Shown here: piece after piece, positions 12,317-23,940 of the stretch | Layout of the letters: every line of letters begins with the position of its first letter | How positions within the stretch are numbered: position 1 is the stretch's first letter | Source of the DNA: Chrysomallon squamiferum | Taxonomy: Eukaryota > Mollusca > Gastropoda > Neomphalida > Peltospiridae | DNA length: 64,000 nucleotides | Assembly (NCBI GenBank): GCA_012295275.1 | Contig: CM022677.1 | Location: 12,325,723-12,389,722, forward strand | Reading direction: 5' to 3' | Made by a program: the position numbers and the translations under genes | The notes under the pieces: generated by a model | Seen by the model: only the letters and a program-made list of their open reading frames with translations | Told to the model about the DNA's origin: nothing | Database searches by the model: none

Positions 12317-13048
12317 ATTTATTTCGACAAATACATATTCTAAGTTTCAATAAGATGTACAGTGAGTTACTGATCTTTATTAAATGCTTCATGTAAATTT
12401 TCAGTGAGTTTTGTGGATCTTGATGTGCAATCTATGACAACTAAGAAGCAGTTCATTATGTATATAGAATAAAGTGATGAAAGGATCAATATAAGACCAT
12501 ATTTTGAAAAAGCGGTTGTTTAAATGAATGTAAATGAGAACAATCCATCAAAATCTGTTTCAATACATACTGACAGTGTTCACACCAAGTGAATGAAGTT
12601 CTTCAAAAATAAAAATATTGTCAAAGTAAATTCACCAATACTGGGATGACAAAGACAGTTTCATCCATCAGTATTTGCCTGACTCCCTCCTTCATTCATC
12701 TAGCTAAGTGTGTTAGATATGATATGTATGTGTGTATGTGTTTGAAGATGTGTTTTCTTATTACTGAGAAAATGGGTGTATATGCATAATGTGTGTGCAA
12801 GAGTGTGCATGTATTTTTGAGAGAGAGATGAAATGATGGACTGGAAGTTTGATAGACTGACAGCGAGATATGTATAATGAGAGGGATATACAATTAGTGA
12901 GAGAGATTGACAGAGTGGAAGAGATGTAGATGACAGACATACAGATAGATACAGAGATATGTGTAGAGAGCTATGGTGATATGTGTGTGAGGAAGAAAGT
13001 GTCAGTATGTTAATGTGTTAGTGAGATAAGATGGGAGTAGGTGATTTA
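11700..13048. repeat. GT/GTAT-rich low-complexity DNA
   Basis: Runs of tgtgtg, tatgtatg, (TA)n at 12288-12316 and degenerate GATA-type repeats after 12900. No gene supported. Confidence 0.7.
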
Positions 13049-13385
13049 GAGTTAATTATGTTTGTGTATGTTTTATAGATAGATACAGAGATGGTAATGA
13101 GTATGTGAATTAGAGTTAATTATGTTTGTGGATGTGTTTTATAGCTAGATAAAGAGATACTAATGAGTATGTGAATTAGAGTTAATTATGTTTGTGGATG
13201 TGTTTTATAGCTAGATAAAGAGATAGTAATGAGTATGTGAATTAGAGTGAATTATGTTTGTGGATGTGTTTTATAGCTAGATAAAGAGATGGTAATGAGT
13301 ATGTGAATTAGAGTGAATTATGTTTGTGTATGTGTTTTATAGATAGATAAAGAGATGGATATGTATATTGAATTAGAGTGAATTA
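13049..13385. repeat. 66-bp minisatellite, about five copies
   Basis: The unit runs from gagttaattatgtttgtg through atgtgttttatagctagataaag to gagtatgtgaatta. The middle copies differ by one or two bases; the first and last are more diverged. Confidence 0.9.
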
Positions 13386-13389
13386 TTTC

Positions 13390-14265
13390 TGGCTGGCGAC
13401 ATCGAAATAATATCTGGAAAATAAAAATCTAGTACGAAATGTGTACGAGATAGTATGACGTCAGAGTACCAAAAAAAACCCCCAAAAATTAAATCAAAAA
13501 TTGTTTTCGACCTTTGCAGCAATTACTGCTCAATAATAGGCATATATGTATCAACGGCATTAGTTATATGATGTATTTCCTCAAATTAATTTTAATAATC
13601 CATTTAGACTTGATTGGATGTTTAAAAGTTTGTAAACACTGATCGGCGTTCGACGCTGCCATTTTGGATTTCGATCGGAAGTTTCCGTGATCACTCGGAA
13701 ACCGTCTGATCGGGTTTTAAAAACATTCAATAAAATAAGCATTTTACAATAATTCAAAAAATAATAATAACACATTAAATAAACAAAAACTAAAAGACAA
13801 AGAAACCTCAAGGAATGTTATTAAGCTGGTGCTGTTTGTTATAAAATATTATACAAAATTAGTTCTTTTCAACTAAAAGCAGCAAATCTAATTTACCGTC
13901 GCATCGCAAATGCGGAGTAATCTGTTTCAAAAGTTTGTGGTCTACGCGAAATAACTCTATTTAACACGTTGGAAAATATACAAAAAAGATTGAGTGACAA
14001 GTAAAATATTAAAAAGAACAAAATAACAAAAAGAAATCACATAGAATTTTTTAATTTTTTTTTCAATAAATGAAGCGACGAACGATTATTAGTGACATCA
14101 TAAGTCTGCTGAATATAGATCATTCACTCAATTTACTGAATTCACTAAAATGATTTTATTTAAACCTATATATTATTTTTTATTTCTATTTAATATAATT
14201 GTTTCTTTATAATAAATATACGCCTGAAATAATTTTATTTACTTTCTTGCTCTTTTCTTTTTACC
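13390..14265 (+). repeat. dispersed repeat family R1, copy A
   Basis: First of three long copies (others 18858-19760 and 41210-42347). Shared landmarks in order: ctggcgac, gtacgaaatg.gtacgagatggta, tttgcagcaattact, ggcattggttatatga, the CpG-rich core gatcggcgttcga.gctgccat at 13641-13689, then aagacaaagaaa, ttaataagctggttctgt, agcagcaaatctaatttaccgtc, tctatttaacac and aattcactaaa. Copy A has a TGACGTCA motif at 13456-13463. The minus-strand frame beginning MAASNADQCLQTFKH is also readable in copy C. Confidence 0.85.
13641..13689 (-). promoter_or_regulatory. conserved CpG-rich core of R1 (YY1/ETS-like)
   Basis: On the minus strand the core reads CGGAAACTTCCGATCG..ATCCAAAATGGCAGC; copies B and C read CCAAGATGGCAGC. 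AAGATGGC is the core of YY1 sites and of the TISU-type short-leader start context; ACTTCCG is an ETS half. This is the best-conserved part of all three copies. Promoter function is inference. Confidence 0.35.
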
Positions 14266-14314
14266 TTGTTACAGTATTCTTTTTAATTATTCTTTTTAAT
14301 TTATCATTTTAATT

Positions 14315-14470
14315 AGGTCCAACAAGCACGGCAGGACAGTTGACATGATGCGAAAAGCAGCTCAGACCACAAACTGATAAAAAAAAACATCCGATGAATA
14401 TAAAGTTGATAATAATTATTAAAACATTATTTACGAAACATCATAAACGTGAAGAATGTGAACATGGTGA
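14315..14470 (+). pseudogene. exon-like sequence, first copy of a duplicated terminal exon
   Basis: After ttttaattag, one frame reads SNKHGRTVDMMRKAAQTTN and stops at TGA. The DNA aligns with 15840-15970 (shared gcgaaaagcagct, ctgatgaa, aaagttga, cgaaacat). At the position of the TGA the other copy has TGG (Trp), so this copy looks truncated by a point mutation. Confidence 0.35.
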
Positions 14471-14787
14471 TCAGTAAATATAATCATTGAAATTTAGATT
14501 AATTTATTACAATAATCGGACATCTCGGTTCTTGGTTTCGTTTCGGTTTGAATAGCAAGACATATCTTTGCGGTAGATATACCTAAAATAACATGAATTA
14601 CTTTGAAAATAAAAAAATAATTATTGATGACAATAGTTAAAATATAAATTATAATAAGATTACTGAAGATTTCGTGCTTACAAATTATAATTTATACTAA
14701 GTGTACACTCGGTGTTTATTTTTATATCGATCGGAGCTGAAAATAAAAATAAATATCCGCCTAACTTCGTTTTTACGTTCGGGTATA

Positions 14788-14795
14788 TGACGTCA
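14788..14795. promoter_or_regulatory. CRE palindrome TGACGTCA
   Basis: A perfect cAMP-response-element palindrome in a locally CpG-richer stretch (14735-14850), about 480 bases before the coding minisatellite exon at 15275. It could mark that gene's promoter; no TATA box is obvious. Confidence 0.3.
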
Positions 14796-15274
14796 TCAAT
14801 GCTTTGTTTACATAGATACAGCTGGCGATATTGAAGATTAGGGCATTCGAGTTAGTTCTGACTCTATTTCCTTCTTTTTTACTTTATATATTGAATTGCA
14901 TCCAGAAGTGATGAAGGTTACATTTGTGTAGGTATAATTTTTATATTATTAACATATTTAAGTCCAAACTGGACATATTGTTTTATTCACAGTAGAGGTT
15001 GTGCTAGATTATTTTTAGTTTAGATAATCAACGATAACTGAAAACTGTGTGTCTGCACTACTTTCTAACCTCTAATGTTATGATTCCTGTTTCTTATATT
15101 GTTAATATACCCTTGTCAAAATATGTTTATTTTTACATAAAAATAACAACAACAATCAATTACAGATAGTGTTTCAAATGTTTTTATTTAAAAAGAATAA
15201 AGGAGTGTAAAACATATCTCATTATCTGACAACTATTATTTTATTAATTCTTCACGTCTAAAAATATTTAGTGA

Positions 15275-15610
15275 ATGGTTTCTATAAAATACTTGAACAG
15301 TTCTGTTATTTTGAGAATCCGTTTCGAAGAGCCCATGGACGTCCACCCCTTCGACGACAGAGACATTCAATCAGTGGACGTCGACCCCTTCGACGACAGA
15401 GACATTCAATCAGTGGAGGTTGACCCATTCGATGACAGAGACATTCAATCAGTGGAGGTTGACCCCTTCGCCGACAGAGACATTCAACCAATGGAGGTTG
15501 ACCCCTTCGATGACAGAGACATTCAACCAGTGCAGGTTGACCCATTCGACGACAGAGACATTCAACCAATGGAGGTTGACCCATTTGAAGAACCCATGGA
15601 TACATCCTGA
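15275..15610 (+). CDS. coding minisatellite exon, acidic 13-residue repeats
   Basis: A 39-bp unit is repeated about seven times (15345-15590) and encodes 13-residue repeats of the form VDPFDDRDIQSVE, framed at both ends by EEPMD. The frame runs from an ATG at 15275 to TGA at 15608-15610, 111 codons. It is acidic, without signal peptide or membrane segment. Because 39 is a multiple of three and the unit lacks stops, the other two plus frames and the antisense frame are open too. I favour this frame because of the EEPMD ends and Asp/Glu codon pattern. A GTATAAG/GTATCA donor-like site follows the stop. The first 12 residues may be intron-derived, so the true start could be a splice acceptor nearer 15316. 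Function unknown. Confidence 0.45.
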   Translation: MVSIKYLNSSVILRIRFEEPMDVHPFDDRDIQSVDVDPFDDRDIQSVEVDPFDDRDIQSVEVDPFADRDIQPMEVDPFDDRDIQPVQVDPFDDRDIQPMEVDPFEEPMDTS

Positions 15611-15755
15611 GTATAAGGTATCATAATAAAATATGTTGAAACATTATTATTTTTCGCAAGTATTCTCTACTTTCATATTAGACACAGCCATACTGCGAAT
15701 GAAGTAAAGATAACATTATATAATAAATAAACATTTTTCTTTTCTTCTTGTACAG

Positions 15756-15967
15756 GTGGATTTCTTTGGTTCTCCCGATCGTTCACGTCCAATGCAAGGA
15801 CACCGACGTCCATGGGCTCCACCCTCTTCCCGTGTGTAGCGGGCACGTGAAAAGCACGACCTGGAGCTGACTTGAAGCGAAAAGCAGCTGAAAGCATGAA
15901 CTGGCAAAAACAACTGATGAACACAAAAGTTGAAAAAAAGTTTCAAACACGAAACATAAAAATGTAA
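15756..15967 (+). pseudogene. terminal-exon-like sequence, second copy
   Basis: Preceded by a strong pyrimidine tract and acceptor (cttttcttcttgtacag). After one TGA at 15848, a frame of 38 codons runs to TAA at 15965-15967 and contains ADLKRKAAESMNWQKQLMN, homologous in sequence and frame to the copy at 14315-14470. The first part (15756-15839) also has an open frame ending at TAG. Its reverse complement contains gagcccatggacgtc, identical to the start of the 15.3-kb repeat, so an inverted fragment of that repeat may be embedded here. Confidence 0.35.
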
Positions 15968-17104
15968 ATCATGCCAGTCATTTATATCTTGATCGGTTCT
16001 GGTGATTAAAGAGTTCTTTTCTCTCAGTGTGCATTTATGAACATATATTTAGATAACAGTAACAATAATTCAGAAATGTTTTAGAATACATATACATATA
16101 TATATTCAAACCATGTATATACTATATACTTTTACATTTGTAAAGATTAATATTTTTCTAAATTAAAAGGTGGGGTTGTTTTTCTCTTTCATGCAATCAG
16201 GTTTAGCACAGATTTTGTTTTTAAAATCTACATTATTACATAATTAAATATAGTTTATAAATTTTAATTTGAACTATTTATTTTTTGTTTTGAAGTGTCC
16301 AAACTCATTTCAGAAATGATATCAGATTTTATTCATACTGAGAAGACAGAAATCTCGTGTGGTTAGCCGCTCTTAGCAATCTATATTTAGGGTATTGCTA
16401 CTTTTTTCTAATTTTGAATACAGTGCCATTACTTTGAAAGTTCTTTCTATATACAGATATACAGACAGGCTATCAGAGTAGAGACAGAAGTGTATGTACT
16501 TAAGAATAAGTTATGACATATAAATACTTCACTCTGGCTTTCTTACAATCTATGTCACTCTGCAGATTACTCTAATTAGATGGATTATTTTATTTTACCA
16601 GATATTACTTGATAATTAAGTATTATACGTTCTGTGTTTAATATACTATTTAGCAGAAAATATTATAGACACTTCTTATCTTATCATATTTACCTTCTAA
16701 TCAGCAGATGAAGACTATGCTTTCAGTGTAGACAAACACAGACTAGATTTCCAGATTAATGTTCTCTTCATAAACAATACCAGAAATCACTAATCTCTCA
16801 TTAACAATTTATTGGTATTTCCAGTCATGCCTCCCCCCCAACTCCACATATTCCTCTCAACACAGTTTATAGATTAAGTCAATTTCCATTGATGTATCAC
16901 TGAATCCATGGACCTACAATGAGGATCTTATTTGTTAACAATGTGATAATGTCTGAAAAGTAACTGCTTATATAACTGAAAACCTTTGAGTCCATCATTC
17001 CCTCTTTTTATCCTTTTATTATTTTCCCAGTTCTTCTTTGCACCAAAACTTTCATCCATCTAACACTCCATCCATCCTTACCTACCTGCATGTTTGTATC
17101 TAAC
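15968..17104. other. AT-rich non-coding stretch
   Basis: No exon, repeat array or recognisable element seen. Confidence 0.4.
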
Positions 17105-17365
17105 TATTTGGAAGCCCAATCTACATTTCTAAATGTACACAGAGTTTTTGAAGTAAAATCACACCTGTAATGTTTACTATAATGCTACAGTACCCACATA
17201 AAACAACGACAACAACGACAACGACAACAACGACAACGACAACAACAATAGTAATATAAATCAAATAAAATGTTAATCTTTATTCGATTTCTTTACTTCT
17301 CAATATCCATAAGACTTCAAACGTTAACATCATCGCTCCTGTCTGGATGTCTATATATTTGTTTT
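17105..17365 (+). repeat. dispersed repeat R4, partner at 44785-45025
   Basis: Both share cccaatctacatttct, aaaatcacacctgta.tgtttactataatgcta, an ACAACA-rich run, then ttaatcttta, ctttacttctcaa and gttaacatcatcgctcc.gtctggatgtc. About 85 percent alike by eye. A partial third piece is at 45775-45830. Confidence 0.75.
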
Positions 17366-18550
17366 ATTTCATCATCAATTTCTCTGACTATTTGTCTATC
17401 TGTCTGTATCTTTATTGGTCAACCTGTGGTTTAGCTTAATCTCGCACCTGCTCACCTCTTTCTAACATAGAAACAGACTTTAATGAAGAAATACGATATT
17501 TTTTACTCATATGCATGTGCCCATTACCTGTCTAGCTAACCATTTACTCATCACTATCCTCTCTCTGTCTGTCTGTCTGTATCTATATTTATTTATATGA
17601 TTATCTCTCATTCTCTGAAAAATCATATTTAAATACACATGGCATACTTCTCTGTTTCATAGTGAGGTCAATATCTTTTCTCTCTCTGTAAAACACAAAC
17701 ACATATAATCACACCTACATATCAGTTTCTCTCAGGCTAGCTATCTAACTGCAATCTAACACCCATATAAACATACTCTTATTCATACATTCAGTTATAT
17801 ACCAATCCTCTAACATAGATACAAATACTCATGATTATGACTATATGTATCCATGTATCTATTTATGTTGTTTGTATAGTTGATTCTGTGTGTTTGTGGG
17901 TGTGTTCATACATCCATCTATATCTACCCTCTCTAACACACATATATATAAACATACATCTATTCACTCATGTATTTATTTATTTATATTTAATATTATC
18001 TCTCTATCAATCATCTGACTCTCTCAAAAATCTTTGACACCCATTTATATACCCATTCTCTCTAACACATATATTTATGCACACACATACACATCAGTTT
18101 ATCTATGTTAGCTGTACATATCTATCTACATATATGTACCTAATTATTGTCTACCTAATATATCAATCTATCTTTGAAGCGATGCCTAACTATCTCTATA
18201 TCAATCTATCTCACCTTCTCAGTTATACATAGCCACAGTCTATTTTGTTGTCACACAAAACACAAACGAACACAAACATACACACACACACACACGTACG
18301 TATACACTCTCTCTATTTACATCCTTTTAAAATATTTAAATACACTCTTTCTATCTAGTGATCTATCTATAAATATATTTATGTATTTATCTATTTATCC
18401 CATATACATAAGCAACAGAGTCAGTCGTTCTTACAGATGTGCAGATATACTCATGCCTCCTTGCATCTGTCTATCTTTCTAGTAATCTATTTATCTTTCT
18501 TCTGTCTATCAAGTTACCTGTCTGTTATCATCTACCATCTATCCACTCTT

Positions 18551-18600
<50 letters not shown>

Positions 18601-18857
18601 ATGTAGTTACTTATCCTTTTATATAGATATACATACCAATCATTTTCTAAACATACAAATACATTATCATTCCTATACACGTGTATGTGTATATATGTAT
18701 GTATGTATGTGTGTGTATCTACTTGGATAGATCCATCCTTCCAACCAACGTCAGTGAAAATTATTTATTTCATTTTAATTTATTTTATTTCAATTATTTT
18801 ATTTTATTTTTATTTATTTACTTATTTTTTTTTTTATTTTTTTTTTTTTTTTTTTTT
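17366..18857. repeat. CTAT/CA-rich simple-sequence region
   Basis: Mixed tctatcta, cacaca (18553-18593) and gtatgtat tracts, ending in a T-rich run. All open frames here are low-complexity artefacts. Confidence 0.8.
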
Positions 18858-19760
18858 GGTTGATGTCGTAATAAAAAAAGTGAAAAAAAAAAAATAGTAC
18901 GAAATGGGTACGAGATGGTATATTACGTCAACGTCAGAAAAAACAAAAGAATAAAAAAAAGAAATGTTACCACATTTTCAGCAATTACTATAGAGTATTA
19001 GCCATCTATGTATAAGAGGCATTGGTTATATGACATACTTCTCCAAATTACTTTTAATGATCCATGAAGAATTATTGCATTATAAAGGTCTACATGTTTA
19101 AAAGTGTGTAAATATTGATCGGCGTTCGATGCTGCCATCTTGGATTTCGATCGGAAGTTTCCGTGAGGTCACGGAAGTTTTTAAACTTCCAAATACAATT
19201 ATTTTACGTCTACTTTCTGAACTTTTTATCATTTACACTGATAAAGATGGTTGTTCATATTAAAAACACAGCCTTTCCTAACTACTTTTTTCAACTAAAA
19301 TAAATGAAATAAATAAATAAAATAAATAAATAAAATTAAATGAAAAACATTAAATGAAATAGCAATTTTACAATAATTCATCAAATAATAATATCATGTC
19401 AAAATAAACCAAAAATACAGGAAACTGGTTAGTTAAAAGACAAAGAAAACGCAGGGAATGTTAATAAGCTGGTTCTGTCTGCTACAAAACATTATACAGA
19501 ATTGGTTATTTTCATCTAAAAGCAGCAAATCTAATTTACCGTCACCTCGCATATGCGAGGAGTAATCTATTTCAGAAGTTCGTGGTCTAAGAGAAACAAC
19601 TCTATTTAACACGCACGTTGGTAAATATACAAAAAAGACTGAGTGTTGAGTAAAATTAAAATAAAAGAAAAAAAAAATAAAATAAAAAAATTCCAGTCGC
19701 TTGAATATAGATCATTCACTGAATTTACTAAATTCACTAAAATTATTTTATTTAAAACTA
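18858..19760 (+). repeat. dispersed repeat family R1, copy B
   Basis: Same landmark order as 13390-14265 and 41210-42347. The core at 19117-19164 keeps gatcggcgttcgatgctgccatcttgg. It breaks off at aattcactaaaattattttattt, where the transposase-like insertion begins at about 19762. Confidence 0.85.
19545..19560. promoter_or_regulatory. 16-bp perfect palindrome CCTCGCATATGCGAGG
   Basis: Inside R1 copy B. Copy C keeps the inner 12 bases (41999-42010) and copy A a mutated form (13904-13915). It could be a protein-binding site of the repeat; no factor is proposed. Confidence 0.4.
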
Positions 19761-19761
19761 G

Positions 19762-20465
19762 TAGTAAGTTGGGGTAATTCTGGCCTCAGGGCAATTCTGG
19801 CCTCCGAGGTATATTATGACTTGCATCCGCTATACTGGATTTTGAGGTTTCAAAAGTGAGTGTTATTTTTTAGTCCTATAGACATAAGGTTAGTGATAAA
19901 TTATAACAGGTAAACATATAATCGGTTTTTAAGTTCAGCAGAAGAAACTTGATTAATATGTGATAATTAGGCAAGAAATATGCTTTTTATTTTACTCCAC
20001 CACTTGGGGCAATAAAATCAAAAGGATGAGGTATGCCGAGGCATTGACAGAAGAAGAAAGTGTCAAGAGGTATGAAGAAGAGTTGGCAGAGAAGAAGAAG
20101 AAGGAGGAAGAAAAGGCAAAGAAAGCAAATGTTTTAGAGGCAAAATTACAAAAAAAAAAAAATAGAAGATACCAAAGTCAAAACGGCAGTTCAATTTGAA
20201 TGCTACAGCAGAACCGGTGGATGCAGCCAAAGAAAACGTTGATGGTGATGAGCCTGAACTAGAAGACAGAGATGTAGTAGATACACAAGAAAAATGTGAA
20301 CTCTGTGGCAGAGTTGATGATGGAATGAATTCTGACGAGTTCATAGGATGTGACGGGTGCCCAAATTGGTATTGTCTTGATTCTTGCGCAAAATCTTGAA
20401 ATCCCAGCTGGTGCAGACTTTAAAGATATTGTATTCTTGTGTGATATTTGTCAAGGAGTTTAGTT
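19762..20465 (+). pseudogene. DNA-transposon-type protein C-terminus with PHD-like zinc finger, frameshifted
   Basis: A charged helix (20026-20160) reads MRYAEALTEEESVKRYEEEL then Lys/Glu-rich, as at the C-termini of pogo/Tigger-type DDE transposases. After a poly-A slip at about 20149-20160 the frame changes. A Cys-rich segment follows (20295-20400): CELCG, CDGCPNWYCLDSC, and after a further +1 shift at about 20397, FLCDICQG and TAG. Cysteine spacing fits a PHD/C4HC3-type finger. It interrupts repeat copy B. The opening (gttggggtaattctggcctcagggcaattctggcc) may be the element's terminal repeat. At least two frameshifts and one stop show it is dead; family assignment is inference. Confidence 0.5.
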
Positions 20466-20654
20466 TATTGAAGTTTTGAATTTGACTTGTATTATGATTA
20501 GGACTAATTATTATTAGTAGTAAACAATGATTATATAGCAATAATCAGTACAACAAATTTGAGGACCAAACTACTCATGAATTACTATTTTATTTATCAT
20601 TTTAAGTAGTATTATTGCAATTAGTGTTGTTGTTTTTATCGTTAATGTCGTTAT

Positions 20655-21974
20655 GTCAGTATTACAGTCGTCATTATAAAGAAAGAAACAATTATCAACA
20701 AATAAACAGAGATAGATAGATAGACACACACACACACACACACACACACAACACACACACATAGAAAAGAAATAGTTTGGTATACGTGTTTGCCTTAGAG
20801 GATAGTTATATACGAAAGTTCATATCAGTGAGACGGTGTTTATGTATATAGTTAAATAATAGACAGATAGATACATTGATGGACATAGAGATAGATAGAC
20901 ATTTTACATTTCATAGGCAAATGAACTTGTAAGAAAATGTTTGTACATGCATTACTATATAATATCACATTAACCTCGCTTTTCACAACTTTTCTTTTAT
21001 TGGTCATTTTAATTATTCAGTTCAGTTTTGGGTTTTTCTATCTGTCTGTGTGTCTGTATGTCTGTCTATGGATTTATCTCTATATATGTCTGTCTGTCTC
21101 ACTCTCCATCTATCTGTCTGTCTATCTGTCTATCCACCTACCTATCTACCTCTCAGATTGCAGTGATAAGTGCAGGTGTCGCTGTAATTAAAACTTCAGT
21201 AAAAGAAATGATAAACACTGCAGAAAACATTGATAATAAAGAAGCGATGATATTTTATCTCACTGGGAGAGTTCTGTGTATGCCTAAAATACTGAAGGAT
21301 CTTAGATATTAATATTAATATTAATATATTTATCTTTTTATTTATTTGTCCCTGTAAACGGCAACTGAAATGTCCTTTGTATTGCAGTAATGAACAAAAA
21401 AAAAAAATGTTCTTGTTATTATGATGAACGCTGTTTACCACATATAATGGAACTGAACGACAATATTTACAGTTTATTTGCTTCAACCTGATTATACTAA
21501 TACATTTAAATTCAGCGAAAGAACCTTATTTTTTACATTCATATATAGATTATATCTAGTTGAATATTGTCTAATTATCAATTTAATTTTTAGGGGAGAT
21601 AATAGGATATCACTTTCTACAGTTAATTAAGAATTAATCTGTAACAGCGCAGTATATTTACAGAACTTGTGTTATAATAAACAAGATTCATCTCGCGCAT
21701 CCTCGCCTTTTCACTTTACTTTTAATAATAAAAACGTCTATTAATGTTTCTCTATATTCTAGACTTTTCTAGTATTTAAGAAAGATGCACTTGCAAATAT
21801 CAATAACATGGTGAAGTTAATTCATCTTAATCTAGCCTCTCACCTCTCAACTGCAAATCTACTAACTTAATATAAAAAAAAAAAGAAAAAAAAAAGAATA
21901 ATACGCATTATTAAACGTTGATTCATTATTCAACTTGTTAGATACGTTATACCTGTTAATGAAAAATTAAGCTT

Positions 21975-22010
<36 letters not shown>

Positions 22011-22050
22011 TTATGCAAAATAAAATTATCTAATATTGTTAATAAAAAAA
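20655..22050 (+). repeat. duplicated block R2, copy 1 (partner 43275-44480)
   Basis: Colinear with 43275-44480: attataaa.aaagaaacaattatcaa, a CA microsatellite, atagaaaagaaa.agtttggtat, attttacatttcataggcaaatgaa, ttgtaagaaaatgtttgtacatgcatta, tcttttattggtcattttaatta, gtctgtctat, gtgtcgctgtaatta, aaacattgataataaa, tcatctcgcgca.tc.cgccttttcacttta. The order and strand are the same in both. Confidence 0.85.
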
Positions 22051-22079
22051 AATACCTCTATTTTTCAATACATAATATT

Positions 22080-23480
22080 ACCGCTACGCCTCTGTTTACA
22101 ACATAAAACGTAACATAAATAGTGATGGCGGTACTGAAGTTGCATCTTATTTTCATAAGCCGTGTAAAATTACTCCTACTTAGCTGTTCTGTGAAACAAG
22201 TTCTGTTAATAAAATGTCACATTAGTATGGAAGCTGTCTCGATATTCTCATATAATTCTACTGCTGTTTATAAAAAAATCACATTATTATTACAGATAAA
22301 ACTAAAGATCTAAAACAGAACATAATATGCGAAATAGAGAGTTATGTACCCTATTTTCAACAGTAGCTGTAGAGATGATACTTGGTGAGTTAGATTTTCA
22401 GATTCATATTATTAACAAAAGACTTAATTGCTCTCTCTCTCTCCCTTCCTGATAGTAGTAGTACTGGAAGAAAATATTATATTTTTTTTTACTTCCAGAC
22501 AAAGCGTTATATGTATTTTAGGAAATATACTTTTTCTAAGCAGAAGAATGATGAAGCTGATTTTCAATAATTACACCAAAGACTGTGTTTTTAATTACAT
22601 TTTTCTGGTTATTAATATTTAAGCAGAATATTTTAAGAAATGTGGTAGTTGTTCTTCCTATACAACGGCGAGTGTTTTGTGAAGAAACGTTTCAGTGAAA
22701 CTTGTGAAGACACGACGGTTTTGTTCTTCCAAAAGTCTTATTTGAGTGTTTACTGAAACAAGAAACTTTGACGTACAGTGTATTTTTCTATGGACAAATT
22801 GCTGGACGGAATTTATGTTCTATAAATTAACAAGATTTCAGTTTTATAAACTGAGATCCAACCAAAAGTAGCTTGAAATATTATGAATACCTCTATTTAC
22901 ACTGATTATCTTTAACTGAAATAAATAAATAAATAAATAAATAAATATAATTTTAATTTTAAAACCGACTGCACAATTTATATTGGATGTTGGATATTAA
23001 TAGTATGTAACATTATATATGTATTTGAAATGGCGTCTGTTTAATCTGATATTTTAAAAGCTTCAGGTAAGATTGTATTTTTTATGATGCAAAATAGAGG
23101 TAAAACATAACAAAACATCACGTTATTTTCACTAAGTATCAATAAACGTCGCTGGTTTTATATATAAAATGTGAATTACGTCGCGTTTTACAAAACAGAA
23201 AACTTCGCTTATCTCTGTGAATTTTAATTTTAATTTCGTTAGCTTTGCAAACTCAAATTTTGTGATTCAAGTAAAGTGTAACTTCTCACGTGTTCAGTAT
23301 TAATTTTTTATATATATATATTTTTTTTTTTGTTGTTGTTGTAGAGAAGAAGCTGTAACTCAGTTTAACAGAAAACTAGTTCACAACAGAGGGCTTCCCC
23401 TGTATATCTAGTCATTAAGTTATTTATTTCTGAATTTAGAAGTCCAGCGCTGAATGCCACTATAAAATAAAAAGTAAATG
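22080..23480 (+). repeat. dispersed block R3, copy 1
   Basis: Copies at 44530-47190 and, partly, 50525-51430. Landmarks: ttaccgctacgcctctgtt, aaatagtgatggcggt, gagttagatttccagattcatgtt, cttccagacaaagcgtt, aatatactttttctaagcag, tatacaacggcgagtgttttgtgaagaaacgttt, actttgacgtacagtg, cttcccctgtatatctagtcat. Minus-strand frames are partly conserved between copies 2 and 3 but are broken in this copy. Confidence 0.8.
23084..23160 (+). repeat. inverted-repeat arm 1
   Basis: About 77 bases whose reverse complement is at 23519-23602: gcaaaatagagg, aaaacat.acgttattttcact.agtatca, aaacgtcgctggttt. With its partner it encloses about 360 bases, like a small foldback element. A single arm with the same sequence is in block R3 copy 2 at 46785-46870. 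Confidence 0.75.
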
Positions 23481-23518
23481 TAAATGTAATATTTGATTAA
23501 CAGCAGAAGAGATTACAT

Positions 23519-23602
23519 AAAACCAGCGACGTTTATATTATAAACTGATACTGAGTGAAAATAACGTCATGTTTTATAATATTTTCCTCTATTTTGCTTA
23601 TT
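23519..23602 (-). repeat. inverted-repeat arm 2
   Basis: Pairs with 23084-23160 at roughly 80-85 percent identity by eye. Confidence 0.75.
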
Positions 23603-23699
23603 AAAAAATACTGATAATTTCACGTACATCAGTTTCACGTAGGAGTCATCAATGACAGACTTTTCATCCTCTGACAACTGATAGACCATTAACATTTGA

Positions 23700-23940
23700 A
23701 ATAATAAAATATTCAAGTTTTTTGTTATTTTAGTCTTTAGAAATCTGCACTCTGTCTAAAACGGTATATCACGTTGGTCTCAATGAATCATCCGATTTTG
23801 ACAGCGTCCACTGTATTTATTTTTATTGTTTATATTTTAGTTATTTATCACATATTAATAGATACGGTATATTGTTAATAGTATGTATGATATTCCTGGA
23901 ACGTACCTACACATTTACATTTATTACTCATTATACAGCT
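23700..23940 (+). repeat. dispersed repeat, partner at 10440-10660
   Basis: Shares agtctttagaaatctgcactct, the T-rich tttatattttagttatttat stretch and cctggaacgtacctacac with the first copy. Confidence 0.6.

Noticed and set aside
15306-15605. 99-codon antisense ORF with PPLVECLCRR repeats
   Set aside because: Shadow of the 39-bp coding repeat; a 39-base period without stops opens several frames.
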